In this document: piece by piece, positions 12,201-23,530 of the stretch
How positions within the stretch are numbered: position 1 is the first letter of the stretch
Layout: each line of letters opens with the position of its first letter
Origin: Azolla pinnata
Taxonomy: Eukaryota; Streptophyta; Polypodiopsida; Salviniales; Salviniaceae
Assembly (NCBI GenBank): GCA_037176905.1
Contig: JBBBWG010030731.1
Span: forward strand, 1-39,541
Direction: 5' to 3'
DNA: 39,541 nt
Notes under the pieces: model-generated
The model's input: the letters and a program-made list of their open reading frames with translations, nothing else
Told to the model about the DNA's origin: nothing
Database searches by the model: none
Translations under genes and position numbers: made by a program

Positions 12201-15200
12201 ATGAATTGATGATTCGGTTATCTCATTTTGGTCTTGTAAGTCGTTTTGGCCTCTTAAAAGGTGCTCATATAACTTTAGTTCTTTCTTTCCCCAACCTGGA
12301 ATCTCATAAGGTGATACTATATATTTCTCTCTCTTCACCTGATTCAACAGGTGAGCATACTTCGGCAAGAGTTTTAATTGACATCATGACTAGAAGTGTC
12401 ATGGGACTCAGCTACATGGAATAAGTATAAATACACACCCTCCTTTCCAATATAGCCTTCATTGCCCGCATCGAAACATGGCCAAAGTGGAAAAGAATAG
12501 AGTGACCGGCCAAAGTGGAAAAGCATAGAGTCAATAATGGACTAGCCCCATATGTCTTAGCAAGAAGATAGCACACGGTAAAGCCCTTTTCCTAAGCACA
12601 TCACAGGATGGACATGTTATCAGGACTTCTTACATGGATAGCAACTATCTCATGTGCTCCACACTATGATAGACACGCCAGGACCTCTATACATCAGCTA
12701 CCCTTACATTTTAACAGCTGTATTTTTGGAAAATGGTGAGTTTGTATTTTAGATCATCCCCTCCCAACTGCTCTTCCTATCTATGAACAGCCTAACTATC
12801 CCAATCAGCAATCTTCGAAAATGTTTTCCCAATTTGTTTCCGGCGTTACCCATTTCCTCTACATGCATGTTCCACTCGTCCCTCATCTACAGGTCTTTTT
12901 TTCTGTCTATGTTTATCATGATAGAACCTCTATACCTATCAAATGAACCTACTTCAATTATCATATTTGGCATAGGAATACATTCTTTCTCTATGCAAAC
13001 AGCATGATCAGGGGGAACAATAAACAACTTATCCTACCCCCAAAAGTTAGCCATTCGTCCCTCTACCTGTCCAATGATTGACAACAGTGCAGCATAAGCA
13101 AACAGATATTATATGACATTCTTCGTCGATTGAACCGTTTTTCAATAGGATTAGTAATTCACAGGTACATTATCTAAGGTATCTGCATATATATAATCTT
13201 CAGCCAGTAAGTATACTGGTGAACTGCCAATTAATTAACATTCTTCGGTTCTTTAGCATTACTTTTGAAGAATCTCTGAGCAAAACATTCATTCCACTTA
13301 AGAAGCTATTATTTCTTTTATTGTCAAGTAATCAACTTTGCCTTGAAGTTTCAAATGGGATTAGGGAGCAGCTCTAATTCTCTTTTTTCTTGCATTAAAT
13401 TAACCAAGTACACTTTGAAGGACTTAACAGAAACGGACCAAAGTGTCAAAAAAATAATTCAGCACATATCTTGAAAGTCAAATTTCTTCAACATAGTAAC
13501 AAAAAATCCTCAGCCTCAAATACTATACAAATTTGTCTTACTAGATAGTGAATTTGTACCTGAGTTTGTAGGATATGTTTAGATTGAAGTTCATAAGCTG
13601 CTTGAGTGTCTTGCAATTCTCTTTGCAGTTCTACATTATTTGCATCCAGCCAAGCAATTCTCTGTTTTCCAAGCAAAGGTGACAAAGATTTAGTAAAAAA
13701 TGTATATTTTAGCTCTGATTATAAATTAGAACAAAATATATGTTTCATAATGCACAAACTTTCTTTACTGTTCGTTCCAACTTGGAGGTCAGACCTTCGT
13801 AGGGCAAACAACTGATAAAATTAAGTTCTGAGGACTGTCCCAATAATAAGGACCACACATCCATGCCCAATGATATTATCCTTGTTGGACAGGTTAAGCC
13901 CAAATGCTGAACAAAGCATTATTACAATCCGATAGCATCTGATGGAGACTGGAGCTCCAAAAGCAGGAGACATTCAAAAAGGCATTTAACCCATCAGTGT
14001 CGTAGCCAATATGCTAAAACACAACAACGATTCTAATCTCGTTTTTAAATTGAACACACTACCCTGGTGAAAGTGAAGGAATTATTATTAATCAATAATT
14101 CAACAATGTGGAATGCCTCCATAAAGTCACTTGATATAGAAATCCATAATGACATATTTTGCATGTGATCAACCTATCAATTCCTCCTTTACATATGGCC
14201 GTACATCCCTCACACAATCTCACCTTTTTACATTAGTTAAGATTGAGAGGCAAACACATGCCATGCAGAACTATGAAGGGCAGGTCTACCAATAATGTTA
14301 TCAAGAGGTGGAATCACAGCGTCATGGTTTCCACCAAACTATATTTTAGAAATAAAAGGGATATAGCACTATCTCTTCAAATATGGCATTGGCCCACTTT
14401 GCAAGGCAATGGCATCCAAAGACCAAAGTTGCTTAAGACATGGAAATCAAGAAGCATAGAGTAGTACTTGTAGGACAACAAATAAAGCCACAACATTTCA
14501 TCGATAAAGAGACCTTGCAACCTTGTTTATCATTGCTATCCTCCATGTCAGTCAAGGGCAACAAAACTATGGTCTTACTCACACATGTACAGACAAAATT
14601 GAGTACGTAGTGGCAAATGATCCTGTATTGAGTTCATTCAATGAGACAACATCCCTGTTGTTATTGACAAATGAAGCCATTTATACCTGACTCAGATCAA
14701 ATAATTTTCCTGGATCCAGAGACCCCTCTATCTGGGACCATCCCATATTGAAAATATTTCGGCAGCAGATGTTTCAGTCCATGTAGGTTCAGGCAAACAT
14801 GGTATTCTGTGTCTTGTGCAGTCTTTGGATGAGTCAACAAGATATGGTTTATCATTTAGTCAGTTCTAGCTAAGTTCGAACTTGTAACATATGTTACTAT
14901 ACATGTTAACTTCCTTTCATCAAAAAGTTAACCTGAGAATCTAGGACAGAACTCCCATCTGCACGTGCACATGCCAACTCTGCTTGTAGTATCTCTATTT
15001 GTTGCCTCATCCTTTGCATCTCTGCAGCAATGGGATCACGATTAATCTGCACAATATCGTCAATGAATTTAGAAGGATATATCATCTCAGATACATATAA
15101 TTCCAAAATTCTTTCAGTTTTAGTACACAAGTCAAAAAACTTTTAAGAAAAGAAAGAAAATCTACAACTGGCTTGTTCTGGATGTTGCGAGCACGGTTGG

Positions 15201-18200
15201 CATACTTCAAAGTGTTTAAGGTCTCCTCAGCATTCGTATCAGCAGGGCTGACACAAGCTGTGCACAGCAATGTCTCAGGAGAGCAAGTGAGTGCTCAAAC
15301 AAAAGTTTTAGATAAGTTTGCATGCGTGCAGAGATGGATTCAGTTGCATATATATTAGATTACCACTTTTACAGAATAATTAATTTTCATAATAACATGT
15401 GATACTATTAGGAAAATAGTTTCTTGAAATATGTCACATAATTGGAGAAATATATAAAAGTGAATAATTGAACACGCTTTTAGACAATACCAATCATCAC
15501 AGTCTTGCTGTTTCCTCCAAGAGAGTCCTGCATTATTTAAAAGATTGCCTTTAGCATGCTGAGAATGAGATCTTTTTTTTTACAAATAGACAGGAGCTCC
15601 TATTAGTTCGAATTTCACTGAATCTGGTAGTTAAAATACATGGCACTAGTTACACCTAAAAATTTGAAGTATGAATCACAGCTCCCCAACTTTATTTATT
15701 CCTTGCACTCAGTTATAGCCATTTTGTTGGGGAAATGTTGCCTTTGATCCAGCATCAAGGTATAAGGTAGGAATGAGATTAATCACAGAAACATTGATTC
15801 AATTATTCTGTTCAAGGACTGCATAAACCAATTTTCTGTCATCTAAGTCTATTTTCAGATGTAATGATATCTCAAAACTTTATCAAGCAGCCTCCAATAG
15901 CCCTTTAATTCGCTTGGCAAATGATTTTATCACTACATCACGTACTCATCACACATACAAAATACAGAACTAACACATACAACATTCATATTTGAGCCCT
16001 TGTCCCACCAAGCTGTTTCTAGGGTTAATTTAATATGACATGATCTATTTGAGTCAGTTCTCTGCAAATCAATAACTTTGAATATATCAATAACAGCCCT
16101 TGGCTACAGGAATTTACAGCATATCCTACCACGTTGTCTCTAAGGCTAATAATTTACATTGACGTGATCACTCTCCTTGGATCAACTCATATTGAACTCT
16201 CTTCAAAATAGAACAGTTTTAGACTCTTTGCATCAGGAACCTTGAATGTGTCTAAAAGAAATTTTGTCATTTTGATTTTCTTTTTATTTCTAGATACACT
16301 TATTTTGGTTAATTTTTCTCAGAGATTAAACAATATTTGGTTAATTTTTCTCAGAGATTAGACAACAATACAAGTTGCAATATTTCATTTTGACCTCTTA
16401 AAGGACAGTAATAAATTTTGCTTTCTTCCTGACTAGTTCGTGATTGACTATGGAAAGTCAATGTTATGATCACACAGTGGTAGATCATCTATATATGTTT
16501 GCCAACTATTTGAAATCGAAATTTAATTTAATCACTCTTTACTTCATATGTTCTGATAGCTGCATGGGGGATGCAATAAAGGAATATATTGTCTGAAATG
16601 GTTGTAAGACCAAACAGAAGATTACAACTTCTAACATTGTCTTGCCATTGGGCACCGCAGGATTAGTGCTTTAATCTTTGTAAACAAGTCCCAGCACTAA
16701 AGTTCTTTAGTGACTCTAGAAACTTCTCCACCTCTAAGAATCTAAAGCCACATTCATGTTTGTTACACATAGCTAGTGACGGACCTTTCAAGACTTACAC
16801 GCCCTCCAGTTGTGGCATAATTCCCATATTTTCACCATACAAGCAGCTATGTGGGACCAGAGTATGAAACATCAACAATTTGATCCAGATCTTACTTTTC
16901 CTATGAACTCTGCGAGCTGAGACTAGTTTACAGTTTAACTTTCATTGCCATTAGAGTAATTAGCTCTTCAAAAAAACAAGAATACTAACATAGACGTAAA
17001 ATTAAGGTCAAATAATTTCCTGAAGAAGCCGTGTTAGTTTACTATCCCGATAAGGAATATGACCACCCTCTTTGCGCTTGCGTTCATCGCCCAATGCACT
17101 GATAACATTTCCAAGTGCTAGCAAGCCTTTGTTTATATGGACGCCTACATAAAAAGTAAAGAAATCCCTTTAGAGTAGCAAGCATACATCAAAAGAAAAT
17201 GGCCACAAAAATTGGGCACCAACCAAACCTTCTTTGAAACGTAATCCATCTGCACCAGTTCTTTTAACTCTCTCTGACCCAGCCAAATCAACCAGGTGTA
17301 GCTTAGCACACAGATAATCCTCGACATTTTCTACTCTAGTGTTAGAACCTGTATCCAGTTTTTTTCTCTGCTCCAATACAACAGTAAATATTGCATGTGA
17401 CCGACTGTCATAGAACCAGAACATATGTTAACATCAAAAGGGAAAAGCTACGAAAATCAGTAGACAATTAAAGAATATTTGGGCATGCTCTTTAACACAA
17501 TAAAATGTTTGTATAATCATAGAGTAGAGCACAGCTATGAGTAATGCTGATGGAGGTCCAAATGTGGATTCAAATTATAGAATATGACATGTGCATTCAA
17601 ATATCCACATCAACAGTGGCAGGTTTCAAAAGATAAGATTTACGCAGAATAGATAATGGAAGCACAGAAATGAAATTATGCTTTCCTAGCTTCGATTAGC
17701 CATTGTCCACTGTTCCTTTATGGATCATCTTAAATCAGATATATAGACTGGTCATACAGTCACTTGGGTTTTTTATAGCCAGTTCTTCTTGGTATTGGCT
17801 GAGATACTACTATATAAGTATAGCAGGTATATATATTGCACGTATGAATTCCGGAATTTCACCATCCTCCATTCCTGCTGGTTGCTTCATTGCCAATAGA
17901 CAGCTCTGGTTTCAAATTAAATATCATCAGGATTAAAGAGCAAGAAAGGTATGAAATCCACAGATGGTAACAAAATGGGCCAGGCAACTCAATGACGCAT
18001 CACATCTCCAAATGTTGTCTCACCTTGCAGGTCAAACCAAATAAAACTCAGCTGGCCCTTCCTGACCAATGGAAGCACTCATTGAATTGGGATCCCGGAA
18101 ACTTCCAATGGATTAATCCATGCCACTGTTAATCAGAGGTGCTTACTTTTCCCTTCTTCCAATGCTGTGTTAAGCTGGGAAGTTTAATATTGATGCATAG

Positions 18201-21200
18201 CCGTAATCCAATTGAAGGTTCTTCTGAGTGGTAAAGAAATCATCTCACCAGTATTCTTGCAGGCATTTTTAGAAGAGGATTTGGAGGAGATGACAACCAA
18301 GGAAAACAACTTTTTTTAAATGGTTGCTAGCAAAATGCAATTGCAATGGGTCAATGTGGAAGGAAAATAAGTCATCCCATGACTTCTATGAGACATGATA
18401 ATCTGTTATAAGTCTACTAAGCATTGTTTGTAAGATGGCTCAACAGGTGTAGTGTAGATTTTTGCAGCTTATGACCCACTCATTGACAAAGGGGTGTTCT
18501 CTTGAGATTGAATTGCATGGTGAACCTTGAATGAAGACAGTGAGTAAAATGATAATGGTTGGCTCCTCATTACCTCTAAGCTGTTGCTGATGAGTTTACC
18601 TTAAGTGGCTATCTATCATCACGAGGTAGATGAACAATGGAATGTGATTAGTAGCAGAGGAAAAAATGCAATGAAAGGATCATCAGATAAAGCAATGAAA
18701 AAACAGCTCTTTTGTGTAAACCAAAGTGGGGGGATCCTATGGCAATATTGTTCCACCAAAATCATTATTTCCACCTTTCTCTTCCCATAACTGAGTGCAA
18801 GGAATCATTAATTCAGGATACTATGGTTCATACTTGGAATTCTCTAGATATTACTACTATATATTTTGATCACCACACACAATGAATTTTTAATTAATTA
18901 AAATAAACTATTTTTCTATAAAAAAAGGTGTTCCAAGAAATGATACATCTTGGGAGGTTCAAATATAAAGCTCGACAAGGACATTATTTGTTGACTGAAT
19001 TAGTGAATGTTTTTTTAAATAGTTCAATCAATGTTAACAGCATGCACAGTTTCCAACAGCAATATAATTATTAACTGTTCATGAGAATGCTGATAATAAT
19101 AGGAGGAATGACCTGGAGCATGAGTTCATGTTTGTACTCCCCGTTGCACGGCAAAGCGCTCCTTGTTGCAGACACAATGACATTTCCTGAAGATTTCTTA
19201 CATCAATCTCCCTAACACCAGCAAGCATGATGTCCCCATTAGTAGTCTCACGAATTTGTATGGTTGGCTTAATGGTTGCAGCATTCTTGTAGCTCCCCAC
19301 AAGAAAGCCTAACCCATTAGAAGACTCTGACCGGCCAACAACTGAAGCACTTGGATCAAGGAGGTCATGAACCTCTTCCTTTAAGATCTGTAATTGTCAA
19401 GATGCATATAAGAAGTGAGACTACTACCAAAAACAACATTCAGATGCCGTTTGTAGCACAACATGTTCCTGAAAGTGTAGTCATGGACAAAAAAAATTAT
19501 ATAACAGGATACTGCTTCCAAACAGATGTGACCTAAAATAAAAACAGTCACAATTTTATAGGATTTTCAGAGGTGAGATAGGTGCAGACATCATTCCAAA
19601 CATATACAGGTATAAACTATAAGATAACTTACAGAGGACTTCAAGTTTGAGAGCAAGCAAGAAAGCCTATAAATAAGAGTGTTTCTTCAGATGTCAAAAT
19701 GGAATTCGAGACATAACAAGCAGTTGTGCTCTGAAATGTTGCCATACCTTGAAGAACAAATCAGAATAAATACAACTGGCTTAGCATGTTGGCCTAAGGC
19801 ACCTTGTACGTCTGGTTCGCAAGCTTTTCTTTCACTTCTTTTTCAATATTGCATTTATCATGTCCAATTTATGGGCCTCTAAATTTGGTTGGCTAATCCA
19901 GTAGGACAAGGGTTATGCTATGTTTAAGTGCAGCAACAATGATTAATGCAAGAACGAAAACTCTTGCACAAAATGATCCCTACCACTTATGAGACCTAAG
20001 AGGTGAGACTTATCACTTCTATGAGAACAATAAAGAATGCAGTTCAAATGACCAAAATTCCTTTCTAAAGTATGTGTTAAGATGTTAGTAAGAGTTCGGC
20101 AATTTCTTAATGGAATTGCTTCCTATAGAAAGAAAAATCAATTTTTACAGCAAATATAAATATCTATAATTCTAGTCATGGCGTAGTCAATAGGATACCT
20201 CAATAAACGATACTCTCAGCTGCAGATCCAATTCCTGTTTCATGTTCTGAGCCTTCTCAAAGAGAGCTTCCATTACACGAGGTGTGATTCCATCGGAGCA
20301 ACCTCCAATTGCAAATCCAGTTCCCATCGTATATGTTTTCCCAGATCCTGTCTACATATGCCAAGGGCAACCTTAGAAGCGAAATACATAGAATGAAGAT
20401 CGTAACATGAACACTACTATGGAACAATGAGAACTATAGGTGATTTAGAATTTAGACACGGGTCAGACTTGAGCCCTTAATTAGCCTGGGCATTGCATGA
20501 TAGATGACTTCTTTTTATGTTTCCATTTGTTCAGTTGTTCAGAGGCTGCAAATTTCCACCCACAATTAAATGAGGGTTTTTGGATGGTATTATAGCATTT
20601 TTATGAGCTTGAGTTGTAACCAAGTTTTTGATTGGTATGTACACTAGTTATAAGACCTAGAAGGTCAAAATAAAGATTTCCACATTGTGAATATATTCTA
20701 CCACATAACAACGTACCTTTTATTTTGAGGGTTAAATACGTTTGCAATATATATAATATTTTCATAAAAGTGAAGGGATTGTCTCTTCCTATTAAAGAAA
20801 AGCTGGATCTCCAATATTAAGGCCATAATGTGCTTATAATAATCATACAAAGTTAGTCGAGGCCTTTCCAAAGATGTACCTAAGAACCTTCAATTCGAAA
20901 GAGCACAACAAAGATCTATAATCGATCACAAGTCTCTTGGGCACAAACCTGTCCATATGCAAGCACAGTTGCATTGAACCCTTGGAATAGGGCATCAACA
21001 AGTGGAACAACACATTCATCGTAAATCGAAGCTGTTGAAGAGGTAGTACTACTATACACGTGGTCAAAAGTAAAGAAATTAGAGCCTAGTTGAACCTGCA
21101 CATGAATGAAAATAAGAAGCTTATCAATTTAATGATAACGAAAGTATACATGTGAAAGAATTCATTACAAACTGAAGCATATAAGCTATCTTCAAATTGT

Positions 21201-22939
21201 TATTCACATAAACACCTATAAAACGAGGATTTGTTGTGAGTTTTGCTGTACAGAAATTACTAAGAGAATATAGTACATGAGTTACTAAATTCGACATTAG
21301 GAGACATGAAAACCCCATCATAAAGTAGTAAGTTTAACATAAAGAGGCCACAATATATGAGGTAGTAATTTAACTTTATGAGCCTTCATTGAAGCTAGAA
21401 AACGATAAACTCATGTACTGTTGTTCTGTAACATTTTTGTATATTTTTAAGGCTTACGTTTCTTCAACGTTCAGTGGCTCGATTACCAATACATCTTTTT
21501 TCCATAAACATGGACTATATTCAGTACTTCATATATGATTGGCCTCCATAGATTTCAATTAACAAATCCAGTCATACTTTTACTTCTGACTTAGGTATTT
21601 TTTAATTTAAGCACGGATCTCTATCAATTGCAGATTTCAAGTTCTTCTTAAGATAATTCATGGATTCGCAACAGCAACATTGGGTATCTCTTTAATGAAA
21701 ATTTTCGAAACTACTCCATTTGAGACAGAATCTATGTACTATTTGCTGCATTTTAAGTATTTTGTAGCATTTAGGTATTTTGTTGCATTTAGGTATTTTG
21801 TTGCATTTAGGTATTTTGCTGCACTTTAGGTATTTTGTTCCATTTTAGGTATTTGTAGCATTCTAGGTATTGTGTATTGTACCTTCATTTCCAATTCGTC
21901 TCTTTGTTCTATGCATGCCCATAAGGCGAGCACCCCCCACTCCCCTCGTTACAAGTCTCATTCAGTTTTCAATTCAACAAATCCCGTGTAGTACACCTTT
22001 TCCTAGGTCTGTTTGAGCACCTCTATCGATCTCAATGTTCATTTTTAACATCTTTTGACTTAGCCAATGCATGTATTCATGGATTATCGTGTGAAAAAGT
22101 TACATATTTTTCTGGTGTTAGCATACCAAAGCTTCTATTCGATTAAAAATCATTTTCTTTTCCTTCTCTATTTGAGTAGTTTTACACCAAATTTGGAATT
22201 GAAAGGCTGATTCCCAGTACGTTTTGTGCAATGCAACCACATGTGGAATAAAATTCAACGTCCTAGCATCCATCACAGATAGGTTAAAACCTTGCCACAC
22301 ATAATTAGCCCATATTAATGTTTCGTCCCAGACTGGATAACGTGGATCAACCATCAGTCCGAAGAACACGTAGATCTTTTTGTCTCGAGATATAGCTACT
22401 CCTGGCAATGCTAAGGTAAACTTTTGATAAGAATCATGCCTTACTATCATTTCTGGTGGCACAAAGTTGATGATCCGCTAAAAAATACAACTAAGAAAAG
22501 AACATCTGAATTTTGTTGTGCAAAGTCCTCTTCCTAAATGTAAATTCAAAACTTTTCTTCACTCAAATTAGTTGGAAATCAGTGGGGAATGCAATGGAAA
22601 AATCTGATGTACCTGTGGTTCACCGGGGATAACATTGATGCAATCTTTGCAGCCCTGGATGTGCTCGGCGGCGGTGAGGGGCCGGATGCGTAGGGCAACG
22701 ACGATGCTCTGAGGAGCCTCTTTATTGTTGTTGCTGCTGCCATTGCTGGTCGTAGGATCTTGAGCTGGTGGAATGGAGGCGGGGTTCGGGCTGCAAGCGT
22801 CGCTGGATGCTGCAGGCGGATGGTTGACGACAGGAGGGGAAGTGGTAGCGACAGAAACGGCGGCCATAGCGGGGGTGGAGGTAGCGGAGGTGGAGGTGGA
22901 GGTCGGGGGGCTGTCTGAGGGAGAGGATGAGGGTTCCAT
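4663..22939 (-). CDS. KIN4: KIN-4 (FRA1-type) kinesin, 27 exons, 1182 aa
   Basis: This is a plus-end-directed microtubule motor of the KIN-4 family; in Arabidopsis FRA1/KIN-4A works at the cortex in cell-wall deposition. CDS exons, 5' to 3' on the minus strand: 22939-22613, 21095-20949, 20351-20199, 19387-19113, 17404-17229, 17144-17020, 15527-15491, 15257-15166, 15046-14933, 13661-13560, 11839-11768, 11681-11595, 11483-11267, 10189-10077, 9976-9878, 9763-9650, 9584-9468, 9387-9307, 7721-7650, 7567-7468, 7246-7215, 7128-7031, 6943-6845, 6269-6045, 5555-5399, 5083-4925, 4821-4663. All phases agree and sum to 1183 codons. The motor is at about residues 78-445 (P-loop GQTGSGKT 157-164, switch I NSCSSRSH 297-304, switch II DLAGSE 340-345). 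A long coiled coil and a Trp-rich tail follow. Arabidopsis FRA1 is near 1030 aa; the excess here is mostly N-terminal and in the stalk. Start: first ATG in frame, context GCTATGG. Donor 6 is GA, so function depends on how that intron is removed. The tail favours the KIN-4A/B branch over 4C; the exact paralog is unsure. Confidence 0.9.
5084..7030 (-). other. Kinesin introns 22-25 region, no extra gene
   Basis: Introns 6944-7030, 6270-6844, 5556-6044 and 5084-5398 are AT-rich GT-AG introns. The only repeat noticed is a short double CTGATCTTAACAT near 5855-5880. No coding or mobile content is recognised. Confidence 0.5.
7722..9306 (-). other. Kinesin intron 18 with worn direct repeats
   Basis: This 1,585-base intron has similar segments near 7990-8030 (CCAGAACGACCTATAAGATTAT) and 8423-8458 (CCAGAATGGCCTATGAGATTAT), about 430 bases apart. 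They may be ends of a small inserted element. Open frames between them show no recognised family. Confidence 0.4.
10190..14932 (-). other. Large kinesin introns 9, 10 and 13
   Basis: Introns 13662-14932, 11840-13559 and 10190-11266 contain no recognisable exon or mobile-element protein. At 12479-12540 a 30-base segment with GGCCAAAGTGGAAAAG is duplicated in tandem. Open frames here are short and lack family similarity. Confidence 0.5.
15528..17019 (-). other. Kinesin intron 6, holds a dispersed-repeat copy
   Basis: The segment of about 15595-15745 resembles 34020-34195 in an intron of the neighbouring gene. At 16308-16370 GGTTAATTTTTCTCAGAGATTA occurs twice, 31 bases apart. The intron starts with GA (see donor entry) and ends with a normal TGCAG. 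Confidence 0.5.
17012..17026 (-). promoter_or_regulatory. Anomalous splice donor (GA) of kinesin intron 6
   Basis: Coding strand reads CTTCTTCAG|GAAATT. Family alignment puts the exon end after LTRLLQ and the next exon (high end 15527) at DSLGGN, so the intron starts with GA instead of GT. Reading through gives Q-E-I-I-stop within 12 bases. The only nearby GT inside the exon (GATA|GTAAAC) would delete KLTRLLQ and shift the frame. The plus-strand base responsible is the T at 17018, where A would restore GT. Confidence 0.8.
17405..19112 (-). other. Kinesin intron 4
   Basis: A 1,708-base intron between switch I half-codons (AG at the exon 4 end, T at the exon 5 start). I see only short open frames and no repeat family I can name. 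Confidence 0.5.
19388..20198 (-). other. Probable U12-type intron (kinesin intron 3)
   Basis: Coding-strand donor is GAG|GTATCCTATT, matching the minor-spliceosome consensus RTATCCTTT at 8 of 9 positions. Near the acceptor is TCTTGAC, one mismatch from the U12 branch consensus CCTTRAY, with its A nine bases before the AG, and no polypyrimidine tract. No other intron in either gene shows this pattern. Confidence 0.7.
20352..20948 (-). other. Kinesin intron 2, nothing recognised
   Basis: A 597-base GT-AG intron splitting the P-loop between Gln158 and Thr159. It is AT-rich with no recognised element. Confidence 0.6.
21096..22612 (-). other. Kinesin intron 1
   Basis: A 1,517-base GT-AG intron. 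A minus-strand open frame at 22118-22462 shows no recognised family. A 19-bp tandem repeat sits at about 21750-21885. Confidence 0.5.
21750..21885. repeat. 19-bp tandem repeat, about 7 copies, in kinesin intron 1
   Basis: Unit TTTAGGTATTTTGTTGCAT on the plus strand, repeated with small changes (TAGCATTTAGG, TGCTGCACTTTAGG, TTCCATTTTAGG). Confidence 0.85.
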
Positions 22940-23029
22940 AGCCTGCGTGGAGGTGGACCATGAGAGAAACGTGTGGAAGAACCGCAGCAAAACAGGCAGA
23001 AAACCGACGAAGAAGAAATCTCTGCGTCT

Positions 23030-23106
23030 GGCTATGTCTGTCTGCGTCGTCTGCGTCGTCGTCTGCGTCGTCGCCTGCGTCGTCGTCGTCGTCGTCGTCG
23101 TCTGCG
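23030..23106. repeat. CGT triplet-rich microsatellite in the probable kinesin 5' UTR
   Basis: Interrupted CGTCGT and CTGCGTCGT units, with a pure run at about 23076-23102. It lies about 100-165 bases upstream of the kinesin ATG. On the coding strand it is a GAC/ACG repeat, which translates as poly-Asp in one frame, but no ATG connects it to the kinesin frame. Confidence 0.85.
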
Positions 23107-23157
23107 CGTTCGAACGAACTCGCGACTCCTTGCATCACCCTCACTCTTTTGAATTGC

Positions 23158-23530
23158 GTGCATGATGATGATGCATGCATGCCCATCATGCGCGCTATGG
23201 TGCATGCATGCCCATCATGCATCCACGCACATCCATGTCCATCCATGTGCGGTGCCCATGTTCACCATCCGCTTGCATGCATGCCCATACATCCACACAC
23301 ATCCATGTCCATGCGCGGGGCCCGTGCTCACCATCCGCTTGCATGCATGCCCATACATCCGCCCACATCCATGTCCATGTCCCACGTTCATGTGGGTGCT
23401 CATGTTCACACCCACATGTCCATACATCCATGTTCACCATGCTCGCGTTCGTGTGTGTTGTGCTCGCGTACATGCATGTCACGCATGGCCGTTTTCTGGC
23501 CATCTGGATGTGGTGCCGTGACATGCATGC
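23158..23530. repeat. CATGCATGCCC-rich tandem repeat, about 66-bp unit
   Basis: The segment CACCATCCGCTTGCATGCATG followed by CCCATACATCC recurs with a 66-base spacing (GCTTGCATGCATGCC at 23271 and 23337), with degenerate copies on each side rich in ATCCATGTCCAT. It is GC-richer than its surroundings. Several frames on both strands are open only because of the repeat (His/Met/Cys-rich). Confidence 0.85.

Larger units (their letters stand above)
6845..15046 (-). other. Kinesin stalk exons 9-23 (coiled coil)
   Basis: Residues 445-949. Exon 9 begins [20 protein letters not shown], the usual KIN-4 neck/stalk start. Heptad-like, charged sequence follows: [18 protein letters not shown] (exon 10), [18 protein letters not shown] (exon 12), [13 protein letters not shown] (exon 13), [17 protein letters not shown] (exon 14), [15 protein letters not shown] (exon 15), [17 protein letters not shown] (exon 16), [19 protein letters not shown] (exon 17), [17 protein letters not shown] (exon 18), [20 protein letters not shown] (exon 19) and [19 protein letters not shown] (exon 20). 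Exon 22 has the family-typical [12 protein letters not shown]. These match the order of conserved stalk blocks in FRA1. Compared with FRA1, about four residues before RIAWL are missing at the exon 9/10 join; a tiny unrecognised exon in intron 9 is possible. Confidence 0.85.
15166..22939 (-). other. Kinesin motor-domain exons 1-8
   Basis: Exon 1 encodes a Ser/Thr/Pro/Ala-rich leader of about 77 residues, then the motor start [17 protein letters not shown]. Exon 2 has [14 protein letters not shown] and ends at LAYGQ. Exon 3 begins TGSGKT, so the P-loop is split across intron 2. Exon 4 contains [12 protein letters not shown] and ends in switch I. Exon 5 carries [13 protein letters not shown] and [18 protein letters not shown]. 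Exon 6 carries [18 protein letters not shown] and ends [10 protein letters not shown]. Exon 7 (37 bases) is [12 protein letters not shown]. Exon 8 is [20 protein letters not shown] to NIQNKPV. All nucleotide-binding motifs appear intact. Confidence 0.92.
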
